Source: a virus
Strand: one strand, 5' to 3'
DNA length: 59,008 nucleotides
Virus record (IMG/VR): IMGVR_UViG_3300044994_000135
Coordinates: 1 to 59,008 of that record
Made by a program: the position numbers and the translations under genes. The notes below the pieces were generated by a model that was given only the letters and a program-made list of their open reading frames with translations, searched no databases and had not been told where the DNA came from. Shown piece after piece: positions 8,241-16,848 of this stretch (position 1 is its first letter; each line of letters starts with the position of its first letter).

Positions 8241-8460
8241 GGGGGTACAGTACGGTAACTTTTTCTATAAAATTTTTTCTCGGTCAGGATCATGGTAAGG
8301 ATCTGCCTATGGTAAGGATTATCCTTACCATAATCCTTACCAAGCCTTGCGTGAAAAGTGTATAAAATATAATGATATCAACTAGTTATCCCGATCCTTA
8401 CCATAATTCTTGCCTTACCAAGCAAAAAATCAGTAAAAAAAGTTACCGTACTGTACCCCC
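8241..8460. repeat. 24-bp perfect inverted repeat around an AT-rich core
   Basis: The left arm 8241-8264 is the exact reverse complement of 8437-8460. Partial symmetry continues inward, so the dyad spans about 220 bp. The enclosed DNA is much richer in A and T than its surroundings and contains six of the GGTAAGG boxes. This could be the unwinding element of a replication origin. Confidence 0.85.
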
Positions 8461-8670
8461 ATTGGTCGAACGCCGTTTGGCTATCTTGGTAAGGATCCGG
8501 GCACAAAATGCCCCTCTGACACACATCTTGGTAAGGATCCGGGCACAAAGCGACCCCACTTGGTAAGGATCCGGGCACAAAGCGACCCCACTTGGTAAGG
8601 ATTTGGGGTTCGATTCTGTCGGTTTTAGAGCGTGGTAAGGATCCTAGCCCTCCGTCAGTTGGCTCTTTGA

Positions 8671-8754
8671 GAGCCGTTGGCGGCTGTTAAATGTTCGGGA
8701 GCCGTTGGCGGCTGTTAAATGTTCGGGAGCCGTTGGCGGCTGTTAAATGTTCGG
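8671..8754. repeat. 28-bp tandem repeat, three copies
   Basis: Three perfect copies at 8671, 8699 and 8727, each holding a mini-hairpin GCCG-TTGG-CGGC. The stop codon of the primase-helicase gene lies in the last copy, so the gene runs into the array. There are no unique spacers, so it is not a CRISPR array. Confidence 0.9.
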
Positions 8755-11088
8755 GAGCCCGTCGTGGCCGTCGCTGTGATCCGCCCGCTCCGCCCGCATG
8801 GAGTCCATGTCGACCACCACGTGCGAGAACCCCACAAGTCTTTGGTCGATTTGCCGGACCTTGCGGTGTGCCCGCCCTTTGAGCTGCGAGCCGAACTCCT
8901 GCACGAAGTCTTGGCGCTTCATGGGTCGTGAGTGCGCGTCTTCGCAATACTTCACGTAGTCCCGGAACAGCTTGTCGATAGTGACGCTCTGCCCGTCGTC
9001 TGGCACGACGCGCACGTGCTCCGAGATGAACCCGCTCACGGTGTTGAGGGACTCTTGGATGTCCTGGATGGCCTCTAGTCCGCGCTTGGCCTGCCGGAAG
9101 CGTTCGCCGCCGATGATGGCCCGCGCCCCCTCCAACGCCCAGTTGAGGACGCCCGACATCTCGGCCAGCAGTGAGCCCAGAAGGTTCGGGTCTTCCTGGC
9201 CCACGAATGACCGTTTGAACGGGAACACCAACATGCGGTTGGTGAGCGCGCTGCGCGAGTTCACCAGCTCCGGGAACTCGTTGCAGATGAACACGATCTT
9301 CAGCGGCAGGAACAGGTTGAGCGCGTCTTGATTCTTTCGGTCGATCTGCTGCGGGTCATTGCCCACGATGGAGATGATGCGCTCGCAGGCCGTTTGAGCC
9401 TCCCTGCTCTTGCTCTGCACGTCGTTGAAGATGGCCAGCCGCTTGCCCAGGACGGGCTCTAGGCCGAATCGTTCGCCGAAGAGGGCCAGGGAGCACGCGG
9501 CGGTGTTATCGTGGCCTATCAGGGCCTCCAGGACCCGCGCAAGGGTACTTTTGCCCGAGCGGGACTCCCCGATGAGCACGGCGAACTTTTGCGCGCGCAT
9601 GTCATTGAGGAGGCAGTACCCGGCCCACAAGCGAAATTGGTGGACAAGCTCCTTGTCCCCTTCCCAGATCTGCTCAAGGAACGCCTCGAACCTCGGGCAG
9701 GTGGCGTTCGGATCGTAGTCGAACGGCAACGTTGTGAAGTTGAAGTAATCCGGCGTATGGTCCAAGAGTTCGCCCGTCGCCAGGTCGAGCAGCCCACTCC
9801 GCAAGCTGACGATTTGGGCGGGCGTGCCGTCGCGCCACATCCCCGGTCGAATGTTGGGCGTCCGCCCTTCGAGCCGGGTGCGGACGAGCTGCACCATGCT
9901 GGTGAGGTGCTGGAGTTTGACCTTGGAGAGCGTGACCCCGGCGTCACTGGCCTCGATGTCCCGCATGATGACGGCCATGAACTCCTTTTCGCGGATTGGT
10001 TGCCAGCATCGAGCGTGGTCGCTGTAGACGTAAAGTTGGCTTTTGTCACAAAGCACTCGCCCGGCCTGGCGCTCGATGAACAGGTCCGTGCACGGCAGCG
10101 GTCTCTTGAGATCGTAGAATTTCTGACGCAATTCGGGCTCGACCACGGCGTCGGCGGCCACTACGGGGAATCCGGCGGCGGCGCTCTTGGAACCGAAATC
10201 ACCCTTCCCGTACCGGTAAGCGTTCTCGACCTTGCGGCGGAGCTCGCTCTCGTGCCACGGCGGCGAGCATCGCGGGTTGTAGACCTCCCTGAGGGCTGTC
10301 ACGGCCTGGTCGAACGAGAGGCCGAAATCGCGGCAGAGGCACGCCGCTCGAAAGGTCGTGGCGTCCCCGCTCTGACCCTGAACGGCTCTGGGGAAGGCGT
10401 TGGAGAGAATTTCACGCACGCGGACTACGTCCACCAAGGGGGCTTCAATCCCTTCTATGAGATTCATACCATCGACGGATGGTGTGGCTAGCGGCGGCGG
10501 GGCCTTGCCCATTAGTTCCTGGACCAGCCACGCCGGGAGCTCGTCGGCTTCACCGGCGAGGACGTCTAGCAGGCTTAATCCATTATCGAATCGGTACTGG
10601 TCGCCGTAGCGGTGTACGCTCGGCCAGGTGACCACCTGGTGCCCGCCGTCGGCCAGGATATCCACACCCTTAACGAACCCCACGCGGGAGGGCAGGTTGT
10701 CCATGTCCTTGGGGTATCGGAACCACAAATGCATACTTTTGTCGCCGCGACGCTCAGTGACGTGGTACCCGAGGCCGTCTTGGTGCTCCTGGTACCAAGC
10801 GAGCCCGCGGTCGCCGTCGAGGTCCACGCACACCACACCCGACGCCCGGCCAGTAATAACGCCGAGGTTGCATTTGTGGTTTTTGGGCTTGCCCATGATC
10901 TCGGCGAACTCTTCGGCTGAGTGGCGGAGTTTCTGCCAGCCCATGATCTTGGGGGCCTTGCCCGCGCCCGGTCCGCCGGATGTGGGTGAGCTGACGACCA
11001 CGACGGCCATACCTGCGGCGATGTACTGGAGGCCAACGGAGAGGGGTGTCGCGTTTTCGATGTGGGCGGCGGGCGATGAGCTATCCAT
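8743..11088 (-). CDS. Primase-polymerase / SF3 helicase replication protein
   Basis: A 781-residue fusion. The N-terminal prim-pol domain shows VVCVDLDGD (about 85-93) and VDILADGGHQVVTWPS (142-157). A PriCT-like linker (LSFDQAVTALREVYNP) and a D5-type region follow, then an SF3 helicase with Walker A GESRSGKS (507-514) and the downstream FNDVQSK and FICNEFPEL motifs. It would melt the origin, prime and unwind, giving phage or plasmid replication independent of host DnaA/DnaB loading. It lies directly beside the iteron region. The short RHH gene upstream overlaps its start by 8 bases. Confidence 0.92.
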   Translation of the reverse strand: MDSSSPAAHIENATPLSVGLQYIAAGMAVVVVSSPTSGGPGAGKAPKIMGWQKLRHSAEEFAEIMGKPKNHKCNLGVITGRASGVVCVDLDGDRGLAWYQEHQDGLGYHVTERRGDKSMHLWFRYPKDMDNLPSRVGFVKGVDILADGGHQVVTWPSVHRYGDQYRFDNGLSLLDVLAGEADELPAWLVQELMGKAPPPLATPSVDGMNLIEGIEAPLVDVVRVREILSNAFPRAVQGQSGDATTFRAACLCRDFGLSFDQAVTALREVYNPRCSPPWHESELRRKVENAYRYGKGDFGSKSAAAGFPVVAADAVVEPELRQKFYDLKRPLPCTDLFIERQAGRVLCDKSQLYVYSDHARCWQPIREKEFMAVIMRDIEASDAGVTLSKVKLQHLTSMVQLVRTRLEGRTPNIRPGMWRDGTPAQIVSLRSGLLDLATGELLDHTPDYFNFTTLPFDYDPNATCPRFEAFLEQIWEGDKELVHQFRLWAGYCLLNDMRAQKFAVLIGESRSGKSTLARVLEALIGHDNTAACSLALFGERFGLEPVLGKRLAIFNDVQSKSREAQTACERIISIVGNDPQQIDRKNQDALNLFLPLKIVFICNEFPELVNSRSALTNRMLVFPFKRSFVGQEDPNLLGSLLAEMSGVLNWALEGARAIIGGERFRQAKRGLEAIQDIQESLNTVSGFISEHVRVVPDDGQSVTIDKLFRDYVKYCEDAHSRPMKRQDFVQEFGSQLKGRAHRKVRQIDQRLVGFSHVVVDMDSMRAERADHSDGHDGLPNI

Positions 11089-11278
11089 TCTCTGGCTTAT
11101 CCGCGCTGACGTGTTTGTTGCTAGTGACCGAATTAAACAGCGCGCGGATTGCCTCGGCGATTACGTGGTTCTGAGAAATTTTGAGCATCACCGAGAGAGA
11201 TTTGAGTTTATCCCAGTCTGGCGGGTGGAGGCGAATTGTCGTCCCCTTGCGGCCCCGGGTCCATGGTCTTTGTGGCAT
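11081..11278 (-). CDS. Ribbon-helix-helix DNA-binding protein, 65 aa
   Basis: Start taken at ATG 11278 (MPQRPWTRG), which has a GAGGA ribosome site; a TTG five codons upstream is less likely. The body fits CopG/Arc folds: a basic strand (GRKGTTIRLHPPDWDKLK) followed by two helices (SQNHVIAEAIRALF). It overlaps the replication gene and lies beside a divergent promoter region, so it may repress replication genes or itself, like plasmid copy-number regulators. Confidence 0.7.
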   Translation of the reverse strand: MPQRPWTRGRKGTTIRLHPPDWDKLKSLSVMLKISQNHVIAEAIRALFNSVTSNKHVSADKPENG

Positions 11279-11358
11279 TTCTGATCCTCGCAAAACATTT
11301 ATGGTTGCTAACGACTCCGCATTATGCTACACAACCGTACAGGTAGCAACATTTAATT
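11279..11358. promoter_or_regulatory. Divergent intergenic promoter/operator region
   Basis: An 80-base, relatively AT-rich gap between the leftward replication operon and the rightward SNF2 operon. It contains an imperfect inverted pair, GGTTGCTAAC and GGTAGCAAC, about 40 bases apart, which could bind the adjacent RHH protein. Promoter boxes were not assigned with confidence. Confidence 0.45.
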
Positions 11359-12768
11359 ATGCGGGACGAGCGATTATTACCATTCCAGCAAAACGGCGTA
11401 TCAAAGCTCGTCCAGCTTCTCAGGGCGAACGGCTCCGCGCTGCTGGCCGATCCGCCGGGCGCGGGCAAGAGCGCCCAGGCGGTCCGCGTGCTGCTCGAAC
11501 TCCGGGCGGGGAGCGTGCTGATTCTGTGTCCGGCGTCGCTGCGGATTATGTGGCGGCGCGAGCTGGAGAAGTGGGGCTGGTTCAACGCGACCACCGTTCT
11601 CGCCTCAGCCAGTGGGGTTAATGGGGCGCCGCTCCCCCCGAGCGCGATTTGCTCCTACGACCTGGCGGCCCGCGAACCCGTGCTGTCGGCCCTGTCGGCG
11701 CGGGAGTGGGACGTGCTCGTCCTGGACGAGTCGCACTACTGCCGCAGCCCCGACGCGGCCAGAACTAAGGCCGCCCTGATCACCCTCTGGAGCCGCGCCC
11801 GGTACCGACTGGCCCTCACGGGCACGCCGGTTCCCAACGGGCGCGCGTCGGAGGCCTGGCCGCTCTTCGCCCGCATGGCCCCGGACCTGTTCACGCCGTG
11901 GGCGGCGTTCGCCGAGCGGTACTGCGTGCGCGTCGAGACGGAGTACGGCGTGACCTACCCCCGGAGCCGCAACCTGGAAGAGCTCGGCCGGCTGGCCCGG
12001 GAGCGGTTCATGGTGCGGCGGTCGCGGGAGGAGTGCATGGTCGACCTTCCGCCCTTGCGGCGTGAGATCGTCCCGCTGGCTATCCCGGAGGAGCAGGTTC
12101 GTGAGGTGCAGGCGGGCCTCAACGACATCTCGCCGGAGATGCTGGCCGACGTCGTTCGGGCGGTGGACGCCGGGCTGACCGTCCTCAACTACGGCGGCAT
12201 GTCCTACGTGCGCCGGGTGCTCGGGGAGCTCAAGGCCCCCGCCGCGATCGAGTTTATCCGCACGCTCAGAGAGAGGGACGATGGCGCGCGAAAATCCCTG
12301 GTGGTGTTCGCGCACCACCGGACCGTTGTGTCCGCGCTCGCGGCGGCGCTGGCCGAGGATGCGGCGGTCGTTACGGTCACGGGCGACGACTCGGCGGCGG
12401 ACCGCCAGGCCGCCGTGGACGCCTTTCAGGCCGGAAGCGCCGAGGTGCTGGTGGCGTCGATTACTGCGGCGTCGACCGGCCTGACGCTGACCCGGGCCAG
12501 CACGGTCGTGTTCGTCGAGGCCGACTGGGTTCCGTCGACCAACGAACAGGCCGAGGGCCGCGTGCTGCGGCGGACGCAGAACGCCATGCTCTGCCGGGCG
12601 CTGTACCTGGTGGTGCCGGGCAGTATGGACGACGCGGTCACGTCCGCCGTCGTCAGAAAACAGAGGGATATTTCACGGCTACTCGGCGAACCCGTCGAGG
12701 GGCCACGAGAGAGCTCGCCGGGTAACGCCAGTGAGGGTTTCACGGCGTACCCGGTGAGTAAATTGTAA
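11359..12768 (+). CDS. SNF2-family helicase/ATPase
   Basis: A 469-residue compact SNF2 ATPase: LPFQQNGVSKLV (Q-motif region), Walker A DPPGAGKS, DESH box (VLVLDESHY), LTGTPVPN (motif III), and the C-terminal lobe with STGLTLTRASTVVFVE and the arginine-finger-like EGRVLRRTQ. Phage members are thought to remodel forks or displace host proteins; the closest model is SMARCAL1-like annealing helicase activity. First gene of a rightward operon with the ssDNA-binding protein and DUF2800 nuclease. Confidence 0.9.
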   Translation: MRDERLLPFQQNGVSKLVQLLRANGSALLADPPGAGKSAQAVRVLLELRAGSVLILCPASLRIMWRRELEKWGWFNATTVLASASGVNGAPLPPSAICSYDLAAREPVLSALSAREWDVLVLDESHYCRSPDAARTKAALITLWSRARYRLALTGTPVPNGRASEAWPLFARMAPDLFTPWAAFAERYCVRVETEYGVTYPRSRNLEELGRLARERFMVRRSREECMVDLPPLRREIVPLAIPEEQVREVQAGLNDISPEMLADVVRAVDAGLTVLNYGGMSYVRRVLGELKAPAAIEFIRTLRERDDGARKSLVVFAHHRTVVSALAAALAEDAAVVTVTGDDSAADRQAAVDAFQAGSAEVLVASITAASTGLTLTRASTVVFVEADWVPSTNEQAEGRVLRRTQNAMLCRALYLVVPGSMDDAVTSAVVRKQRDISRLLGEPVEGPRESSPGNASEGFTAYPVSKL

Positions 12769-12786
12769 AACGCAAGGAAACGCAAC

Positions 12787-13368
12787 ATGGCACCAACGGG
12801 AAAACACGAGACTAAGTTCGGTAAATCAATAGTGACGCCAAGGGGGCGGATGAGCTACCCGCACCTGTTCGAGCCCAACACCAAGGGCGAGTATCCGTCG
12901 AACAAATTCGAGTTGACGCTCCTCATCCCCAAAACGGCCAATATCGAGCCGCTCAGGGCGGCGGTGCAGGCGGTGATCCGCGATGCGTTTCCGGGACGGA
13001 ACCTGACCCCGGAGCAACTGGCGTTCCCGCCGATCCGCGACGGCGACGCCGAGCAGAAGGGCGGTGAGTACGCCGGCCACTGGTTTCTGAAGGCGAAAAG
13101 CAGCCGCGCCCCGGCGCTGATCGGCGCGGACACCTCCGCGCTTTCGGGGGCCTCGGCCACGGCGGCGGTCTACGGCGGGGCGCTCTGCCACGTCAAGCTC
13201 AAGCCGTTCAGCTACGTGCAAGCCGGGCGGCCGGGGGTCACGTGGTCGCTGGAGGCGGTACAGTGCTTGCCGGGCGGCGAGCGCTTCGGCGGCGGGGGCG
13301 GGAACCCGGCCGAAGGCTTCGAGGCGTTCGAGGACTCAATGTCGTCGTCGTCGGAGGATAACTTCTAG
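12787..13368 (+). CDS. DUF2815-type phage ssDNA-binding protein
   Basis: 193 residues with an OB-fold-like body (NKFELTLLIPKTANIEPLR) and a flexible, Gly-rich then acidic tail ending SSSEDNF, as in single-strand binding proteins that recruit partners with their C terminus. The start has AAGGAAA upstream. It lies between the SNF2 helicase and the DUF2800 protein, a triad common in phages with this replication style. Confidence 0.75.
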   Translation: MAPTGKHETKFGKSIVTPRGRMSYPHLFEPNTKGEYPSNKFELTLLIPKTANIEPLRAAVQAVIRDAFPGRNLTPEQLAFPPIRDGDAEQKGGEYAGHWFLKAKSSRAPALIGADTSALSGASATAAVYGGALCHVKLKPFSYVQAGRPGVTWSLEAVQCLPGGERFGGGGGNPAEGFEAFEDSMSSSSEDNF

Positions 13369-14261
13369 TGTCCCCCGACGCGCACGAGAGGACTCACGCC
13401 CTGTGCAGCGCCAGCGGCGCGGAGCGATGGATGGCCTGCCCCGGCAGTGTGTACGCCGGGAGGGGCCTCCCGCCCGCGCCGCCCTCGAGGTACGCCGAGG
13501 AGGGCACGCGGGCGCACGGGCTGGCCGAGCGGATGCTGAGCATCCTGAAGAGGACCGGCCAGCCGCCGACGGAGGCCCAATTCCAGGAGTGGGCGGCGGG
13601 GGAGTACGCCGACACCGCGGGGGTTGCCGATAACGGCGACACGTTGACTATGGTCGACTACTGCCGGAGTTACCTCGCGGTCTGTATGGAGGAACTCGGG
13701 AATTTTCGGCCCGACACGCTGCGGTGGCACATAGAGCGCCGCCTGGTTCTGTCGCAAGATTTGGCTATGTTCGGCACGGCCGATCTACTGGCCACCGGGC
13801 GCAACGTACGCACCGAGGGTGGCGACTGGGAGGGGCTCATCGCCGATCTGAAATACGGCAAGGGCAAGCCCGTCTCGGCCGTCAACAACCCGCAGCTTGC
13901 CTATTATGCCGTGGCCCTGAAGCGCATGTCGGATAAGCCGCTCCAGCGGGTTAAGGTGGTGGTGGTGCAGCCGCGAGTGCCCTCGCGGTGGTACACCACG
14001 GTCACCTACACGCTGGAGGAGCTCGCGCAGTGGGAGGACCGGCTCATCTCGGCGGGCGAGGAGGCCATGCGGATGTTCCTGGGCCTGACCCCGCCGCGGT
14101 ACGAGGCCGGGCGGCATTGCTGGTGGTGCCCGGCGCGGCAGAAGTGCGCAACGTACGCCGCGCACGGGGCAACTGAGGGATTTACGGACGTAACCAGCGA
14201 AACGAGTTTAACAACCACAACCAAAACCACGGAGGCCTATGACCCAACAAACACTGACTAA
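13368..14261 (+). CDS. DUF2800 PD-(D/E)XK nuclease-like protein
   Basis: A 297-residue protein starting at GTG 13368, which overlaps the previous stop by one base. HALCSASGAERWMACPGS at the N terminus and the C-terminal CWWCPARQKC resemble RecB/Cas4-like enzymes with Cys-bound metal. The nuclease core is suggested by MFGTADLLATG and IADLKYGKG (D then D-x-K). Family role: DNA end resection or recombination in phage replication modules. Confidence 0.75.
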   Translation: MSPDAHERTHALCSASGAERWMACPGSVYAGRGLPPAPPSRYAEEGTRAHGLAERMLSILKRTGQPPTEAQFQEWAAGEYADTAGVADNGDTLTMVDYCRSYLAVCMEELGNFRPDTLRWHIERRLVLSQDLAMFGTADLLATGRNVRTEGGDWEGLIADLKYGKGKPVSAVNNPQLAYYAVALKRMSDKPLQRVKVVVVQPRVPSRWYTTVTYTLEELAQWEDRLISAGEEAMRMFLGLTPPRYEAGRHCWWCPARQKCATYAAHGATEGFTDVTSETSLTTTTKTTEAYDPTNTD

Positions 14262-14472
14262 CGCCGTCAAGAACGGCCTGAACCTGCGGGCGTACCTCAC
14301 GCTGCCGCCGCACGACGTGAGCATTGAGGAGGAGGTGCGAGGTGTGATCCTGGCAGCGCGAAGGCGCACGTGCAGCCCGCAGGAGGCCGAGCAGGCGATC
14401 TTGCGCATCCTGGGGCGGGAGCTTGACGCGCTCGAGAGCGCCGTGCGGGAGGCGCTGTGCGAGCGGAAGTAG
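14239..14472 (+). CDS. Hypothetical protein, 77 aa
   Basis: A helical, charged small protein (EEEVRGVILAARRRTCSPQEAEQAILRILGREL). It overlaps the DUF2800 gene by 23 bases and the next gene by 16, an operon-style arrangement. No recognised family. Confidence 0.6.
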   Translation: MTQQTLTNAVKNGLNLRAYLTLPPHDVSIEEEVRGVILAARRRTCSPQEAEQAILRILGRELDALESAVREALCERK

Positions 14473-14828
14473 ATCAGGACTTTCCCGGCGGCCTCGCCGC
14501 CGGGCGGCTCCCCGAGCTGCGGCTGCTCATCGGGGTTTTCTGGCGTGCGGTGCAGGACGCGCACGGCGACGCGCGGAGGGGGGTCTCTGCCGACGATCGG
14601 CAGGAGGCCCGGCGGTGGCTGTACGACGAGGAGTACGACCAGTGGTTGCGCGGGCAGGCCTGGCCGTGCTGTGTGTCGCGCCTAGCCGAGGAGCTGGAGA
14701 TTGATGTGAATTTTCTGCGGAAGGCGGTGCGCGCGCGCGGTATGGCCGGGCAGCTCGGGCACATGCAGCTCGGCGGGCGGGGGCTCTCGAAGAGCGTGCG
14801 GGTCGCGGAAACGGCGGTTGACAAATAG
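14457..14828 (+). CDS. Hypothetical protein, 123 aa
   Basis: Starts at GTG 14457 inside the previous gene. The C-terminal part (CCVSRLAEELEIDVNFLRKAVR) looks like a short helix-turn-helix, and a Trp-rich charged segment (RRWLYDEEYDQWLRGQAW) precedes it. It could be a small DNA-binding accessory of the replication operon; function not recognised. Confidence 0.6.
   Translation: MRAEVDQDFPGGLAAGRLPELRLLIGVFWRAVQDAHGDARRGVSADDRQEARRWLYDEEYDQWLRGQAWPCCVSRLAEELEIDVNFLRKAVRARGMAGQLGHMQLGGRGLSKSVRVAETAVDK
14818..14823 (+). promoter_or_regulatory. TTGACA box upstream of the nonapeptide-repeat gene
   Basis: A consensus -35-like hexamer in the context GTTGACAA at the end of the previous gene, before the 14886 start. 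Similar GTTGACTA boxes precede the genes at 17338 and 18649. No clear -10 box is seen. Confidence 0.3.
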
Positions 14829-14885
14829 TTGATGCGATGTGGCGCGAGGTGCGCTATGGTTGGCGGGTGATGGGTTGGGAGGAAT

Positions 14886-16148
14886 ATGACGACGAAAGAT
14901 AAGAGCGAAGTAGAATTATTGATCGAGGCGATGGCGGATATCTTCAACATCGCCACGGACGGCTTCAGTGAGTTCTCGAAGGACGCGAGAGAAACCGCCT
15001 CGGGAAAATTCAGCAAGGCGGCGTCCTCGGGTGACTACAGCGCGGCGGCGTCCTCGGGTGACTACAGCGCGGCGGCGGTGTCGGGTTACTCCAGCACGGC
15101 CGCGTCCTCGGGTTACTCCAGCAAGGCGGCGGTGTCGGGTGACTACAGCACGGCGGCGGGGGCGGGTGACTCCAGCAAGGCGGCGGCGGCGGGTTACTCC
15201 AGCACGGCGGCGTCCTCGGGTTCCTCCAGCAAGGCGGCGTCGGCGGGTTCCTCCAGCGCGGCGGCGTCCTCGGGTTACTCTAGCGCGGCGGCGTCCTCGG
15301 GTGACTACAGCGCGGCGGCGTCCTCGGGTAACTACAGCAAGGCGGCGGCGACGGGTGACTCCAGCAAGGCCGCGTCCTCGGGTTACTCCAGCAAGGCGGC
15401 GGTGTCGGGGGACTCCAGCACGGCGGCGGTGTCGGGTAACTACAGCACGGCGGCGGCGGCGGGTGACTCCAGCAAGGCGGCGGCGGTGGGTTACTCCAGC
15501 AAGGCGGCGGCGGCGGGTGACTACAGCACGGCGGCGGTGTCGGGTAACTACAGCACGGCGGCGTCCTCGGGGAACTACAGCGCATGTGCCGCCGTTGGTT
15601 ATCGCGCCGCTGTCAAGGGCGACATGGGCAATCTGCTGATGGCGTCGGAATACGTCCGCAAGGACGGTGAATTTGTGCCTGTTGGCGGAAAAGCCGATCT
15701 CGTTGACGGCAAGAAGCTAAAGCCCGACCGCTGGTATATCGTTGAGCAAGGAGAGTGGGTCGAGGTTGATTTCTCTGACGGTATTTTCTCCCGCGTCATA
15801 TCGCACAAGGCCGGAGTGAAGAAGGTACGAACGGATGATGGCCAAGTTCTGTTCGTCGTTCAGGACGACAAAGGGAATACAGCGCACGGGGAAACGATCG
15901 CCAAGGCCCGCAAGGATTTGGTTTACAAGGCCGTCGCGAAGTTCGACGACCCGATCCCGAAAAAGGCCACGGGCAAAGAATGGGTCGCGATCTATCGGGC
16001 GGTCACCGGAGCGTGCGCGGCGGGGGTGAAGCTGTTTGTCGAGCAGACGGGCACGGACCTGGAGCAGGTCTACACCGCCAAAGCGGTTGCGGAGTTGGCG
16101 CGGGGGCAGTACGGGGCGGAGCAGTTTGGGAAGAAGGTTGGGGCATGA
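14886..16148 (+). CDS. Nonapeptide-repeat beta-solenoid protein
   Basis: 420 residues. A short acidic N terminus leads into about 22 tandem nine-residue units of the form S-x-A-A-x-S-G-x-Y/S (about residues 40-235), coded by 27-bp repeats. Regular G and S positions predict a beta-solenoid like the head repeats of trimeric adhesins. A non-repetitive C-terminal domain of about 180 residues begins GYRAAVKGDMGN and contains KPDRWYIVEQGEWVEVD. There is no signal peptide. Role unknown; binding or scaffolding is plausible. The DNA repeats make it prone to length change. Confidence 0.8.
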   Translation: MTTKDKSEVELLIEAMADIFNIATDGFSEFSKDARETASGKFSKAASSGDYSAAASSGDYSAAAVSGYSSTAASSGYSSKAAVSGDYSTAAGAGDSSKAAAAGYSSTAASSGSSSKAASAGSSSAAASSGYSSAAASSGDYSAAASSGNYSKAAATGDSSKAASSGYSSKAAVSGDSSTAAVSGNYSTAAAAGDSSKAAAVGYSSKAAAAGDYSTAAVSGNYSTAASSGNYSACAAVGYRAAVKGDMGNLLMASEYVRKDGEFVPVGGKADLVDGKKLKPDRWYIVEQGEWVEVDFSDGIFSRVISHKAGVKKVRTDDGQVLFVVQDDKGNTAHGETIAKARKDLVYKAVAKFDDPIPKKATGKEWVAIYRAVTGACAAGVKLFVEQTGTDLEQVYTAKAVAELARGQYGAEQFGKKVGA

Positions 16149-16234
16149 TCGCAGCAATTTTGTGCCACTGGCTCACGCTCGCGGCGGGCTTTCTTTTCGG
16201 GGCGATACTGGGGGCGATATGGGCAGGAAGATGA
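16145..16234 (+). CDS. Single-pass membrane miniprotein, 29 aa
   Basis: MIAAILCHWLTLAAGFLFGA and a few more residues: almost entirely one membrane helix. ATGA overlaps at both ends tie it to the repeat-protein gene before it and the gene after it, which supports translation despite its size. Confidence 0.5.
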   Translation: MIAAILCHWLTLAAGFLFGAILGAIWAGR

Positions 16235-16458
16235 TCACGCAAACGGCCTACGACGATCTGCGGCGGGAGTACGACGAGCTCTGGCGCGAGAACGAGCGGC
16301 GGGGCGAGATCATCGCCCGTCACGTGCTCGGGTGGGAGCGGTACCTGCTGCGGAACAAGGAGCAATGGGCCTACGCGCCCTCGGCGGGGGCGGCGGACAA
16401 GATCTTGATCGGCGAGCGAATCAGCAAGTTTGTGGACGAGGCGATCAAGAAGCTATGA
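16231..16458 (+). CDS. Hypothetical protein, 75 aa
   Basis: Charged helical N terminus (YDDLRREYDELWRENERRGE), likely coiled coil. Start chosen at the ATGA overlap; an in-frame ATG lies 12 bases earlier. It overlaps the next gene as ATGA. No family recognised. Confidence 0.6.
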   Translation: MITQTAYDDLRREYDELWRENERRGEIIARHVLGWERYLLRNKEQWAYAPSAGAADKILIGERISKFVDEAIKKL

Positions 16459-16658
16459 GCGAAGAAGGGCCATTCGTCCGCGAAGCGCTGTCGGCGCTCG
16501 CGGAGCTTGCGGCGCGAGCGGCGCAAGCCCCGGAGGCGGACGCTGAGCGCGTGGGGCGGCTGCGGCAGGTTGTGGAGGAGCGGATCCGGCACTCGGAGCG
16601 CGTGAACTGGCAGGATGTGGTTGAGCGAATGAGGGCCAATGAAGCAGCAGCCGATTAG
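16455..16658 (+). CDS. Hypothetical protein, 67 aa
   Basis: Ala/Glu/Arg-rich helical protein (LAELAARAAQAPEADAERVG), coupled by ATGA to the preceding gene and overlapping the next by 20 bases. No family recognised. Confidence 0.55.
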   Translation: MSEEGPFVREALSALAELAARAAQAPEADAERVGRLRQVVEERIRHSERVNWQDVVERMRANEAAAD

Positions 16659-16848
16659 CTGGGACGCGGACGGCAACCCGATGCATTGTCGGCGATACAT
16701 GATCGGCGTGCAGTATGTATGGAACCACCCGGAGCACTACGACGGCGTGAGCGAGTGGCGGTGCGATGTGTGCGGTACGCGGTTCGGCCGGTGGACGCGA
16801 AGGGAGTTGAAGGACGGGGAGGTGGAGAAAAAGTATGGACGCGAATAG
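16639..16848 (+). CDS. Small zinc-ribbon-like protein, 69 aa
   Basis: Contains WRCDVCGTRFGRW, a single C-x-x-C knuckle, plus Cys and His in MHCRRYM and NHPEHY that could complete a metal site. Typical of small phage early proteins that touch DNA or host factors; specific function unknown. Confidence 0.6.
   Translation: MKQQPISWDADGNPMHCRRYMIGVQYVWNHPEHYDGVSEWRCDVCGTRFGRWTRRELKDGEVEKKYGRE

Larger units (their letters stand above)
8241..8754. other. Candidate replication origin (iterons, AT-rich dyad, tandem repeats)
   Basis: The box GGTAAGG occurs at 8294, 8311, 8488, 8530, 8562, 8594 and 8634. Its reverse occurs at 8323, 8335, 8396 and 8413. Copies at 8530, 8562 and 8594 are spaced exactly 32 bp within a longer unit (TTGGTAAGGATCCGGGCACA). 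With the AT-rich dyad and the adjacent primase-helicase gene this is a classical iteron-origin layout. No credible gene lies from 7969 to 8742. The binding protein is not identified. Confidence 0.7.

Noticed and set aside
7859-8578. Several open frames on both strands in the origin region
   Set aside because: They translate tandem repeats and the inverted repeat; no start signals or conserved pattern.
8671-8754. CRISPR-like array
   Set aside because: The 28-bp units are directly abutting with no spacers.
14968-15639. Arg-rich 223-codon frame
   Set aside because: Out-of-phase reading of the 27-bp repeats of the nonapeptide gene.
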